The translations under genes were made by a program, and so were the position numbers. 64,000 nt of DNA, taken from CAXMST01 sp963712765. Lineage in GTDB: Bacteria; Actinomycetota; Thermoleophilia; Solirubrobacterales; 70-9. The DNA is taken from positions 1-64,000 of the forward strand of contig CAVQIX010000004.1 in assembly GCA_963712765.1 (NCBI GenBank). The letters are read 5' to 3'. The notes under the pieces were generated by a model, which did not search any database, was not told the DNA's origin, and was given only the letters and a program-made list of their open reading frames with translations. How positions within the stretch are numbered: the stretch's first letter is position 1; each line of letters starts with the position of its first letter. Below are positions 9,034 to 16,104 of this stretch, piece after piece.

Positions 9034-9453
9034 TCACTCGAATACGCACAGCTCGCTGACCTGGCCGAGGGGGCCGCCCTGAACAACGGACCCTTCCACG
9101 GTCACCCAGGCATGGGTCTCGAGCGGAGCGGTACCAACGACGCCCAGATGTCCCCGGTTGGGGATCCGCCTGCGGGTCAGCATTCGGCGCGTCGCGATCG
9201 CCTGCGGCAGGCATCGTGGCCGCCACGGCATCGCCCGCGCAACCCGTTCGACCGCACGTCCGACTGCGGCGGCCGGGCTCTCGGGCACGCTCTGGTCGAA
9301 GGCCGGAGTCCCCGGGCTGGAGCTGGAGCGCGGTGTCCCCAGCAACGCCGTGATCTCACGGTCAGCTCGCCTGGCCATCGCCAGAGAGGCCGAGATCAAC
9401 TCGATCGCCGCTTCGAGCGCCAGCGGCATCTGCCTCAGCCGCCGGCCGATCAA
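9034..9453 (-). CDS. Lasso peptide B2 protein: transglutaminase-like leader protease
   Basis: Cysteine protease that removes the precursor leader, 139 aa, the usual size of stand-alone B2 proteins. The nucleophile Cys sits in PWRPRCLPQAIATRRMLTRR, followed by IPNRGHLGVVG and the catalytic His in THAWVTVEGSVVQGG. The third triad residue, normally Asp a dozen residues after the His, is not obvious: Glu is at His+6 and Gly at His+12. Starts 19 nt after B1, so the two are surely co-transcribed; B1 supplies the leader recognition that this protein lacks. Confidence 0.9.
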   Translation of the reverse strand: MIGRRLRQMPLALEAAIELISASLAMARRADREITALLGTPRSSSSPGTPAFDQSVPESPAAAVGRAVERVARAMPWRPRCLPQAIATRRMLTRRRIPNRGHLGVVGTAPLETHAWVTVEGSVVQGGPLGQVSELCVFE

Positions 9454-9472
9454 GCGAAATCGGGCGCCCGAG

Positions 9473-9778
9473 CTAATCGGGCCGAACCTCGATCAACTCC
9501 GCCTGCCGTAGCTCTTCCAGGAACGAGGTCACATCCTCAAGGCAGCGCTCCTCGTCCACGTCGTACTCCGATCTCAGCTTCCCGCAGAGCGCGGCGACGG
9601 TGGTCGGCTCCTCGAGCAGCTCCCAGATACGGGACCCGCTCGTACCGAAGGCATGGTAGGAGCCGTGCTCAGCGGAGAAGATGACTATCTCCTCCCCAAC
9701 CTCGGCCTGAAGCGGCTCAGGGCTGCGGACGACGACAGTTGAACCACCGAGCATCGCCCGATGTATAGCAACTGCCAC
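9473..9778 (-). CDS. Lasso peptide B1 protein: PqqD-like leader-recognition element
   Basis: Small PqqD-fold RiPP recognition element, up to 101 aa. Shows the family pattern EVGEEIVIFSAEHGSYHAFGTSGSRIW followed by a helical bundle ending in FLEELRQAELI. It binds the leader of the precursors and hands it to B2 and the cyclase. GTG at 9778 is the furthest start; an ATG at 9754 (MLGGSTVVV) is closer to the domain and may be the real one. First gene of the leftward operon B1-B2-nucleotidyltransferase-glycosyltransferase, divergent from precursor A1; the 128 nt between them must hold both promoters, but I see no convincing -35/-10 pair. Confidence 0.9.
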   Translation of the reverse strand: MAVAIHRAMLGGSTVVVRSPEPLQAEVGEEIVIFSAEHGSYHAFGTSGSRIWELLEEPTTVAALCGKLRSEYDVDEERCLEDVTSFLEELRQAELIEVRPD

Positions 9779-9906
9779 CTGAGCCAGAACCAGCTGAGCC
9801 GCGGGCCGCGGGCCGCTGAGGATCTCGTCGGTGTCGTGTCCTGGGCCGTATGTAGCGTCTACTCAAAGGGGGCGTCACCGTTGGCTGAACGCGCTCCGAA
9901 AGCACC

Positions 9907-10056
9907 ATGTCCGACCCGAAGCAAGAGCAGAGCCAGGATCCGCAGCGGAAGGTGTGGGAGGCCCCAAAGCTGGAGACGCTTGCTCTCTCCTCGACCGAGA
10001 GCGGCAACTTCCCATTTCCGATCGAGCAGTTCATCCAGAACCCCTTCACCTCGTAA
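9907..10056 (+). CDS. Lasso peptide precursor A1 (49 aa)
   Basis: Small precursor peptide. Leader is 31 residues: MSDPKQEQSQDPQRKV then WEAPKLETLALSSTE, with the W-x-A-P-x-L-E-T-L element that stands in for the usual Y-x-x-P-x-L motif bound by B1, and the conserved Thr at -2. The predicted core is SGNFPFPIEQFIQNPFTS, 18 residues, with Glu at position 9 giving a nine-residue macrolactam ring. Position 1 is Ser rather than Gly; cleavage one residue later would give Gly1/Glu8 but would break the alignment with A2 and A3. The last residue is Ser, a possible kinase target. Weak ribosome site (gaaag) before the ATG. Confidence 0.88.
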   Translation: MSDPKQEQSQDPQRKVWEAPKLETLALSSTESGNFPFPIEQFIQNPFTS

Positions 10057-10102
10057 CTCACAGGCCCGAACAGCATCCCGCCGATTGATCAGCGACGAAC
10101 CC

Positions 10103-10249
10103 TTGTCAGACGCAGAGCCAAAGCAGAGCGAAGACCCGACTCGAAAGGCGTGGTTGGCTCCGAAGCTGGAGACGCTCGAGGTCGCTTCGACCCAGGGTGG
10201 CCGCAAGCCGGACACCAAGGAGAACGGGGCCAAGTTCGTAGCCTCGTGA
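10103..10249 (+). CDS. Lasso peptide precursor A2 (48 aa, TTG start)
   Basis: Second precursor, 46 nt after A1 in the same direction. Starting at the TTG (10103-10105) gives MSDAEPKQSEDPTRKA, colinear with A1, then WLAPKLETLEVASTQ; no ATG or GTG fits as well. Leader 31 residues with Thr at -2. Predicted core GGRKPDTKENGAKFVAS, 17 residues, Gly1 and Glu9 for the ring, C-terminal Ser. The core is strongly charged, unlike the aromatic A1 core. Stop TGA 10247-10249. Call rests on alignment with A1 and A3 and on the cyclase starting 142 nt downstream. Confidence 0.87.
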   Translation: MSDAEPKQSEDPTRKAWLAPKLETLEVASTQGGRKPDTKENGAKFVAS

Positions 10250-10293
10250 ACCCGGGCGACGTGAGCTGGGCTCGCTGCCCGGCCCCGAGATGG

Positions 10294-10321
10294 ATACCTG
10301 AGAGCCAATACCTGAGAGCCC
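10294..10321 (+). repeat. 14-bp direct tandem repeat before the cyclase gene
   Basis: Two head-to-tail copies of ATACCTGAGAGCCA/C lie in the 142-nt gap between A2 and the cyclase. The second copy differs only at its last base. Function unknown; the place suggests a leader or control region, but replication slippage is enough to explain it. Confidence 0.6.
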
Positions 10322-10391
10322 AAACCGGGTCGACGCTCTAGCCTGATCGCACCTTGAGGCGCAATGTGGAACGACTCCTGCGGATCGGGGA

Positions 10392-12206
10392 TTGACCCAG
10401 ATGCTCGGAGCCCTCAGCATTGACCGGGACCTGTCGGCCGAGGAGTGGCAGCGCGCCTTCAGCCGAGCCGGATCGGATGTCTCTGAGGGTGGCGAGGGAG
10501 GCACCCACAGGGCCGGCCGCCTGGGAATCGCGGCCCGCGCGGGTTCGCTCGCGCTGAGCGGCGGTCGAGACGGCGCCTCCCCAGAGAGGCAGCTGGCCGT
10601 CGCCGGTGAGGTGCGGCTCGACCAGCGCCACGAGCTCGCCCGCGCGCTTCGGATCACGCCCGCCGAGGAGCTCGAGCTGACCGACTGCGAGCTCGTCTCG
10701 CTCGCGTATCGGCGTTGGGGGCAGGAGTTCGCCGCGCGGCTCTCGGGGTCGTTCGCGGTTGTCGTCTGGGACCCCGACAAGGGGCAGCTGATCTGCTCGA
10801 CCGACCACGCCGGCTTTCGACCCCTCTACTACGCCGACCACGGGGATCGGTTCGTCTTCTCGACGAACCCAGAGCGTGCCCTGGCGCTCGCCGGCCTCAG
10901 CCCGCGCACCGATCTTGACTACTGGCTCGCCGTCGACCTGGGGGACTTTCGCTTCCTCCTCGATCGCTCTCCCTATGAGGGGCTTCGGAAGCTGCCGCCG
11001 GGCCGGACGATCGTGGTCGGACCGGGTAGCCGGCGGCGGTGGATTCGGCACTGGAGCCCCGAGCCCCGGCCCTCCTCTGCCTGGACCGACCGCAGCGACT
11101 GCGCCGGGGCCCTGGCCGAGGCGCTTGGCGAAGCGGTTGCAGACGCGGTCCGCGACGAACCGTCGCCCGGGGTCCACCTCAGCGGCGGGATCGATTCAGG
11201 GGCCGTCGCCGCCTTTGCCCAGCAGAGGCTTGCCGCCACCGGGGGCCGGCTCTGCGAGGCCTTCTCGTGGTCGCCCCCGCCCGAGCAGCCGCCGGAGGGA
11301 GACGAGCGGGTCAGGGTCGAGCGCCTTGCCGAGTTCCTAGGGGTGCGGGTCAACTACGTCGAGCACACGCCGGAGGGGTTCGCGACGGGTTCAGTCGATG
11401 GATCGATCGAGGTGGGTTCTTGCCTCAGTCTCGAGCGCCCGGTGATCGAGAAGGCGCGCGAGCGGGGCATCGGCGTACTGCTGTCGGGCTGGGGAGGCGA
11501 CGAGGTTGCGAGCTTCAACGGCCGCGGGTATCTGGCTGCACTGCTTCGCGGCGGGAGAGTGAAGTCGGCATGGGATGCCGCCCAGGCACAGGTCAACCGC
11601 GCCGAGCCGAACCACCCCGTGCTCTCCACCGTCCGGGCGCTGCTGAAGGCAGGGATCCCGCCGCTGGTCCCGGACCCGATCGTCGATCGACTTCACCTGG
11701 GCGAATCGAGGCTGCAGAGACGATGGCGGCGTGCCTACCGCGAGTCGTTGGGCGCTGTCGAGCCCCGCGTCGAGTCGCGCCTGGCGAGCGCGGAGCGGCA
11801 GACCAGGACGCGGCCCGGCGTGCGGAGAAACCAGACCAGGCTGCTCGAGTCTGGCCACCTGGCGTTTCGCATCGAGCAATGGGCGCGGGCAGGCTCGGAA
11901 GCCGGCGTGGAGTACCGCTACCCGCTGCTCGACAAGCGCGTCCTCGAGCTCTGCCTGTCCTTCCCGGCCGACGCATGGTTCGCGGACGGCAGGACCAGGG
12001 CCGTGTTCCGGGATGCGATCGCGCCGGTCCTGCCCCGAGGCTTCGCGGAGGACTCCCCGAAGCAGGAGCCGGCGCGGATGGCACAGACGATCAAGGCGGA
12101 GCTGAATGCGCCCCATCACCCGCCGGCCGACCCGCGCGAGCAACCGATGGCATCCGCCTCGGCCACCCTGATGCGGCGGCTCGCCGCGACGATCTCAGAC
12201 GCATGA
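10392..12206 (+). CDS. Lasso peptide cyclase (C protein, asparagine-synthetase-like)
   Basis: ATP-dependent macrolactam synthetase, about 604 aa. It adenylates the Glu9 side chain of the core and joins it to the N-terminal amine. The N-terminal ~190 residues resemble the Ntn glutaminase domain of AsnB without the catalytic Cys (GSFAVVVWDPDKGQLICSTD is recognisable); the synthetase domain carries the PP-loop GVHLSGGIDSGAVAAF near residue 265, LLSGWGGDE, and the C-terminal EYRYPLLDKRVLELCLSFP. Start may be TTG 10392 or ATG 10401 (MLGALSIDRDLS, with a GGGGA ten bases before), the latter being more like the family. It ends in LAATISDA, a sequence found again at 13,439-13,465. Confidence 0.92.
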   Translation: MTQMLGALSIDRDLSAEEWQRAFSRAGSDVSEGGEGGTHRAGRLGIAARAGSLALSGGRDGASPERQLAVAGEVRLDQRHELARALRITPAEELELTDCELVSLAYRRWGQEFAARLSGSFAVVVWDPDKGQLICSTDHAGFRPLYYADHGDRFVFSTNPERALALAGLSPRTDLDYWLAVDLGDFRFLLDRSPYEGLRKLPPGRTIVVGPGSRRRWIRHWSPEPRPSSAWTDRSDCAGALAEALGEAVADAVRDEPSPGVHLSGGIDSGAVAAFAQQRLAATGGRLCEAFSWSPPPEQPPEGDERVRVERLAEFLGVRVNYVEHTPEGFATGSVDGSIEVGSCLSLERPVIEKARERGIGVLLSGWGGDEVASFNGRGYLAALLRGGRVKSAWDAAQAQVNRAEPNHPVLSTVRALLKAGIPPLVPDPIVDRLHLGESRLQRRWRRAYRESLGAVEPRVESRLASAERQTRTRPGVRRNQTRLLESGHLAFRIEQWARAGSEAGVEYRYPLLDKRVLELCLSFPADAWFADGRTRAVFRDAIAPVLPRGFAEDSPKQEPARMAQTIKAELNAPHHPPADPREQPMASASATLMRRLAATISDA

Positions 12207-12215
12207 CGCCGGCCG
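12181..12215 (+). repeat. 35-bp direct repeat, left copy (cyclase 3' end)
   Basis: Spans the last eight codons and stop of the cyclase plus nine bases. The right copy at 13,440-13,474 has 32 of 35 bases identical. Together they bracket precursor A3 and the kinase gene. Confidence 0.8.
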
Positions 12216-12266
12216 AGCAGCGGGACCGGCCGGGCGCAATCGGCCACCCGGATGGGAACGCCCTTT

Positions 12267-12295
12267 TTGACCCGCGTTCACTCCGCGTGTATCGT
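12267..12295 (+). promoter_or_regulatory. Promoter candidate for precursor A3
   Basis: TTGACC (12267-12272), a 17-base spacer, then TATCGT (12290-12295), in the 137-nt gap between the cyclase stop and A3, about 49 nt before the A3 ATG. The -35 matches the housekeeping consensus at five of six bases and the spacing is ideal; the -10 matches at four of six, common in high-GC actinobacteria. This would let A3 be expressed independently of A1-A2-C. Confidence 0.6.
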
Positions 12296-12343
12296 TTCGC
12301 CTCGGGGCGACCTGCTCGTTCCTGGATGCCACAAGAGGAGACA

Positions 12344-12487
12344 ATGCGGGACTCAGAGCAAACGCTAGGCGAAGATCAACTTCCAGAGGCCTGGGAGGCT
12401 CCGGAGCTGGAGACGTTGACGGTCGATTCGACCGAAGGCGGCGCGGCTCCGAAGAACAACGAGAACCCCAACTTCTACGTCGGCTGA
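12344..12487 (+). CDS. Lasso peptide precursor A3 (47 aa)
   Basis: Third precursor, downstream of the cyclase, with its own promoter candidate and the best ribosome site of the three (AAGAGGAG three bases before ATG). The leader is again 31 residues: MRDSEQTLGEDQLPEA then WEAPELETLTVDSTE, Thr at -2. Predicted core GGAAPKNNENPNFYVG, 16 residues, Gly1 and Glu9 for the ring. Unlike A1 and A2 the last residue is Gly, not Ser, so it lacks the C-terminal hydroxyl that PadeK-type kinases phosphorylate. Its 3' end is 22 nt from the convergent kinase gene. Confidence 0.88.
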   Translation: MRDSEQTLGEDQLPEAWEAPELETLTVDSTEGGAAPKNNENPNFYVG

Positions 12488-12509
12488 TCGTCCTTGCCGC
12501 TGGGCCGCG

Positions 12510-13400
12510 TCAGCGACCGGCAAACCCTCCCCGCCAGGTCTCGATCTCTTCGGCCACCTGATCGATCGATGATCTCCCTTCCGGTCTGCGCAACGCGACC
12601 ACCGGGACGGAGCCAAAAACCCTGGCAGCCCACTGCAGCAGCTGATCCCTCCAGACAGCCTGCATCACACCTGTGAGGTAGGCGTTCTGCTCCACCGCCG
12701 CGAGCGCCATTAGACCCTCCAGCTCGGTGACCTCGACCTCCTGAGACGCTTCGCTCACGCCGAGGTCGATGATCAGATCGAGCCGCTCACACGCCTGCGG
12801 CAATTTCGGCAGGACGAGCTTTCCGTCCACCCGCTGGGGAGTGCTCGAGGGTAGGTCCAGGCCCAGCCTGGCGACGGTCTCGGGCGTGACCCGCGGCCGC
12901 CGGCCGGTCCCTTCCACGAGCACCTCGGTCTCGGTGAACCGCAGCGGGCAGAAATCGTCTGCGAGCAGAACGTGGCCGCGTTGAACCAGCCGCATCGCGG
13001 TGGTCGACTTGCCGGCTCCGCGCGGACCGCAGATCGCGACGACTTTGCCGGCGATCCGTACAGCGTTCGCGTGCAGCGCAAAGCTTCCCCGTTGGGCGAG
13101 GAGGACGGCGGCCACCGTCCCCTCAAGGTATGGCGCAAGGTCGGCCGGCTCACACCCTGGATCGGGGACCAGGAGCACGTCGCTCCCTCCTGCCACCTCG
13201 ATCGTGCCAACCCCAGGAAGGTTGATCTGGAACCAATCCCTGGAAGCGACCAGCGAATGTCCGTCTGCCCCTCTGTCCTCGAGCAGCGGATCCTGGGGCG
13301 GGTCTGCCACCACATCCCCGACCCGCACGGTCGAGTTGTTGGGAAGGGGGGCCGCCCGCAGTTCGCGCTCCAGCGGGCTTTCCGGGCGGCTTACGCTCAT
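12510..13400 (-). CDS. HPr-kinase-like lasso peptide kinase (PadeK type)
   Basis: 296 aa protein with the HPr kinase/phosphorylase-like P-loop AICGPRGAGKSTTAM (residues 122-136), preceded by FALHANAVRI and followed by LLADDFCPLRF, which holds acidic residues typical of this fold. HprK itself has an N-terminal DRTGG domain that is absent here. Homologues in lasso clusters (for example that of paeninodin) phosphorylate the C-terminal Ser side chain of the precursor; here A1 and A2 end in Ser. Its own 5' side abuts a duplicated scrap of the cyclase gene, suggesting it entered with A3 as a cassette. Confidence 0.87.
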   Translation of the reverse strand: MSVSRPESPLERELRAAPLPNNSTVRVGDVVADPPQDPLLEDRGADGHSLVASRDWFQINLPGVGTIEVAGGSDVLLVPDPGCEPADLAPYLEGTVAAVLLAQRGSFALHANAVRIAGKVVAICGPRGAGKSTTAMRLVQRGHVLLADDFCPLRFTETEVLVEGTGRRPRVTPETVARLGLDLPSSTPQRVDGKLVLPKLPQACERLDLIIDLGVSEASQEVEVTELEGLMALAAVEQNAYLTGVMQAVWRDQLLQWAARVFGSVPVVALRRPEGRSSIDQVAEEIETWRGGFAGR

Positions 13401-13438
13401 ACGCGACCCGAGTCTAGGTGGCGCTCCACCATCCCCGC

Positions 13439-13465
13439 CTCGCAGCGACGATCTCCGACGCTTGA
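13439..13465 (+). pseudogene. Remnant of a cyclase 3' end (LAATISDA plus stop)
   Basis: On the plus strand this reads L-A-A-T-I-S-D-A-stop, the same C-terminus as the lasso cyclase, with three base changes, two of them synonymous third-position or near-neutral. Upstream similarity fades within a few codons (only the Arg before Leu agrees). It lies between the kinase start and the exporter stop, where no plus-strand gene exists, so it is a duplicated fragment. Confidence 0.7.
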
Positions 13466-13474
13466 CGCCGGCCG
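13440..13474 (+). repeat. 35-bp direct repeat, right copy
   Basis: Matches 12,181-12,215 at 32 of 35 positions, same orientation. The two copies enclose 1.2 kb holding A3 and the peptide kinase. Confidence 0.8.
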
Positions 13475-13477
13475 GAC

Positions 13478-15307
13478 TCAGTCGGCAGGGGCCGAGAGCT
13501 CCAGCCCCTCACCGAAGTAGGGCTTGATCGTCGCGAGCTCGGAGGGCGGGACGACGGCGATCGCACGACCGCCGTCGATAACCGCGACCCGGTCGCAGAC
13601 CTCGATCGTCGAGAGGCGGTGAGCGATGACGATCACGATCGCCTCTTCGAGGCGACGGAGCGTCTCGCGGAAGGCCGACTCGGCGAGGACGTCGAGCGCG
13701 CTGGTCGGCTCGTCGAGGACCAGCAGGTCCGGACCGGCGGCGAGCGCCCGCGCCAGCGCCACGCGCTGGCGCTGCCCGCCCGAGATCGCGATGCCGGAGG
13801 GGCCGACGTGGTGCCCGAGACCGTCGGACCACTGCTCGAGCTCGGGGCCGAGGGCGGCAGCCAGCGCCGCCCGCTCGATCGCGTCGTCGTCGAGCCCGGA
13901 GCGCATGAAGCGGATGTTCTCGCCGACGGTGCCGGTGAGCAGATGCGGCTCCTGGCCGATCCACGCTGTGCGTCGGTTCCAGTCGTCCGGATCGATCTCG
14001 CTCAGGGGCACGCCGTCGACTCTCAGCTGCCCGGAATCGGGCGCGATCAGCCCGAGCAGAACCGCCGCCAGGGTCGACTTGCCGGCGCCGGTCCGACCGA
14101 CGATCCCCACTCGCTCGCCGCGGGTCAGCTCGAGGCTGACCCCCTCCAGCGCCGGATGCTCGCCACCGGGATAGCCGTAGGAGACCTCGGCGAGGTCGAT
14201 CCGCTCGATCGATCGGCAGGGGCGCGAGCCTCGGGCCTCCACTCGCTTCCACTCCTCGGTCCGGCGCCGGATCAGGGCCAGGTTCGCCTCCCGCTCCTGG
14301 AGGAAGTAGCCGAGATTGGAGAGGCTCTGGGCGTGGGTCAGCGCGCGCAGCATCAGCAGCACCACGGCGCCCAACACCGGCAGCGAGACGTCGCCGACGC
14401 CGACGACCACAGCCAGCGCCACCACCAGCAGCGCCAGGGTCGTATCGCGGGTCAGCGCCGGCACCGCGGTACCGGTGAACTGCAGCGTCTTCAGATCGCG
14501 GGCGTAGGTCGTGACCGCGTCGAGCAGCCGAGCGCGCGCCGCCTCGAGCACCCCGAAGACGCGCAGGTCGCGCGCGGCCTCGCGGGTCTCGGCGACCTCG
14601 ACCGCGAGATCGGTCGAGGAGCCGACGATCCCCTCCGCGATCCGGCGCCGGTGAGCGCGGAACGGCCGGCCGATCAGGATCGCGACCGCGATCGTCGCCA
14701 GCAGGACGAGCGCCGCCCAGGGGCTGACCGCGATCGCCCCGACGATCAGCACCGCGACGCTGAGCAACACGGCGAGCGCCGTGGCCGCCTCCTGGGTACC
14801 GTGGGCGAGCATCACCGCCTTGTCCATGACCACGTCCTGCAGCTCGCCGCTGCGCACGGCGGCCTGGCGGACCCAGGGGGCGCTCAGGTAGGCATCGATC
14901 AGCATCGCCTGGACGATCCGCTGGGCATCGGCCGCCGCGCCGGCCGCGATCAGGGCCGAGCCGAGGTGGGCCAGCGCGAGCGCGACCAGGACCCCCAGCG
15001 CGATCGCGGCGAGCGCCCAGGTCTCGGAGGGGAGATCGCCGGCGACCGGCAGCTGCTCCCCTCCGGAGCCGGAGGCCATCACGACCAGCAGCACGACCAG
15101 GGCGGCCTCGGCGAGGCCGCTGACGGCACCGAGCAGCCCCAGCGCCACCACCCTCCTGCCCGGGTTCTCGGTTCCGAAGGTGACCCCTCCCCACCAGGAG
15201 CGCGCGCGCTCGCTCGTCCTCAGCTTCGCTCCACCTGAGCTGGGTTCGGTCGGCCCTCTGTCGCTGCCGGCGGATTCCCCGCTCACGAAGAAGAGGTTAC
15301 CCCCCAC
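13478..15307 (-). CDS. Lasso peptide ABC exporter (D protein)
   Basis: Fused ABC transporter, 609 aa: an N-terminal six-helix permease domain (about residues 50-330) and a C-terminal ATPase with Walker A VGRTGAGKSTLAAVLLG, Q-loop WIGQEP, signature AISGGQRQRVALARAL, Walker B LLVLDEPTSALD and the H-loop IVIAHRLST. No C39 peptidase domain, as expected when B2 removes the leader. Exports the mature peptide and usually confers self-immunity. Its stop lies just beyond the cyclase remnant; it is probably transcribed into the kinase gene 77 nt downstream. Confidence 0.9.
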   Translation of the reverse strand: MGGNLFFVSGESAGSDRGPTEPSSGGAKLRTSERARSWWGGVTFGTENPGRRVVALGLLGAVSGLAEAALVVLLVVMASGSGGEQLPVAGDLPSETWALAAIALGVLVALALAHLGSALIAAGAAADAQRIVQAMLIDAYLSAPWVRQAAVRSGELQDVVMDKAVMLAHGTQEAATALAVLLSVAVLIVGAIAVSPWAALVLLATIAVAILIGRPFRAHRRRIAEGIVGSSTDLAVEVAETREAARDLRVFGVLEAARARLLDAVTTYARDLKTLQFTGTAVPALTRDTTLALLVVALAVVVGVGDVSLPVLGAVVLLMLRALTHAQSLSNLGYFLQEREANLALIRRRTEEWKRVEARGSRPCRSIERIDLAEVSYGYPGGEHPALEGVSLELTRGERVGIVGRTGAGKSTLAAVLLGLIAPDSGQLRVDGVPLSEIDPDDWNRRTAWIGQEPHLLTGTVGENIRFMRSGLDDDAIERAALAAALGPELEQWSDGLGHHVGPSGIAISGGQRQRVALARALAAGPDLLVLDEPTSALDVLAESAFRETLRRLEEAIVIVIAHRLSTIEVCDRVAVIDGGRAIAVVPPSELATIKPYFGEGLELSAPAD

Positions 15308-15496
15308 TCGATTCGATCGCTCGCGTGCACGCCATCAGCCGTACGCGGAGACTGCCTCGGCGATGGGGGCGCCGACCGAGGCTCGCGGCTACGCGGCGCC
15401 CCGGTCCGCGATTCAGTCACTGGAACTCGCTCGCGGAGCGCCGCCGAACTCCTTGACCATCCTCGAGTCGGGGGCAATCAGCGCCGGTCGGCTCCC

Positions 15497-15745
15497 TCAG
15501 CCACCCTCGGTGATCGTCGTGTCGGTCGTGGTGGTGGTGTCGGTGGTCGAGGTCGTCGAGGAGGTGGTGTCGGTCGCGGTCGTCGAGGTTGTGTTCCCCC
15601 CGGCCGTTGTTGCGGCGGACTCGACCGACGACTGGGCGTCATCGATGATCTCGGTGGTGGTGTTCTCGTCGTCGCCGCAGGCCGCCAGTGTGACGGCCGC
15701 AGCACCGGCGAGCAGGGCAGTTGCTACTCGGTCTCGCTTACGCAT
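15497..15745 (-). CDS. Small Thr-rich lipoprotein
   Basis: 82 aa. Signal peptide MRKRDRVATALLAGAAAVTLAAC ends in the lipobox LAAC, so the Cys at about residue 23 should be lipidated and anchored outside the membrane. The mature part is almost wholly Thr, Ser, Asp and Gly and has no recognisable fold; it is probably a flexible, possibly glycosylated spacer. Function unknown. Not obviously part of the lasso locus. Confidence 0.75.
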   Translation of the reverse strand: MRKRDRVATALLAGAAAVTLAACGDDENTTTEIIDDAQSSVESAATTAGGNTTSTTATDTTSSTTSTTDTTTTTDTTITEGG

Positions 15746-15806
15746 CCGCGCAGCCTATTGCTATTCGGGCTCATTCGCGCGCCGTTGGTTGTCGAGGCCC
15801 GGGGCC

Positions 15807-16001
15807 CTAACCGTGGGGCGTCGCGTCGTGGCTCTGGTCGTGTACGGGAGCGTTCGCGGCCTCGGCCTGGATCACAGCGATCGAATGCTCGGCGCTCTGC
15901 TTCGTTGTCAGCAGTTGCGAGGCGGCCATGATCTCGTTGTTGTCGCCGACGGCGCGCCACCAGTACCGACCGTCATCGCTGCGCAGAATCGCGAAATACA
16001 T
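15807..16001 (-). CDS. DUF1508 (YegP-like) protein
   Basis: About 64 aa from the ATG at 15999-16001; the frame is open for 24 more codons, but MYFAILRSDDGRYWWRAVGD is where the family begins. A single DUF1508 repeat: Y-x-W-R-A-V, then GDNNEIMAASQLLTTKQSAEHSIAVI, then the closing V-H-D. Proteins of this kind are small cytoplasmic alpha/beta proteins of unknown function, sometimes linked to stress. A His/Asp-rich tail follows. Confidence 0.75.
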   Translation of the reverse strand: MYFAILRSDDGRYWWRAVGDNNEIMAASQLLTTKQSAEHSIAVIQAEAANAPVHDQSHDATPHG

Positions 16002-16104
16002 CGTCCTGGTCTCCCTTGCTGTCCGGAGGTCGCTCTGGGGGAACACGCTCGCGGACGGTGGCGACCCGATCATCGGGGGTTTTCCGCACCGCTCCTGGCG
16101 GCGC

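Noticed and set aside
9801..9820. GCCGCGG-type repeats before B1 as an operator
   Set aside because: Simple GC-rich runs of this kind are expected by chance at this base composition, and they lie inside or next to the B1 5' region without spacing that suggests a binding site.
13509..15238. Long open frames on both strands antisense or shifted to the exporter
   Set aside because: Their translations are Arg/Pro/Gly/Asp-rich shadows of the ABC transporter, whose Walker and signature motifs fix the true frame.
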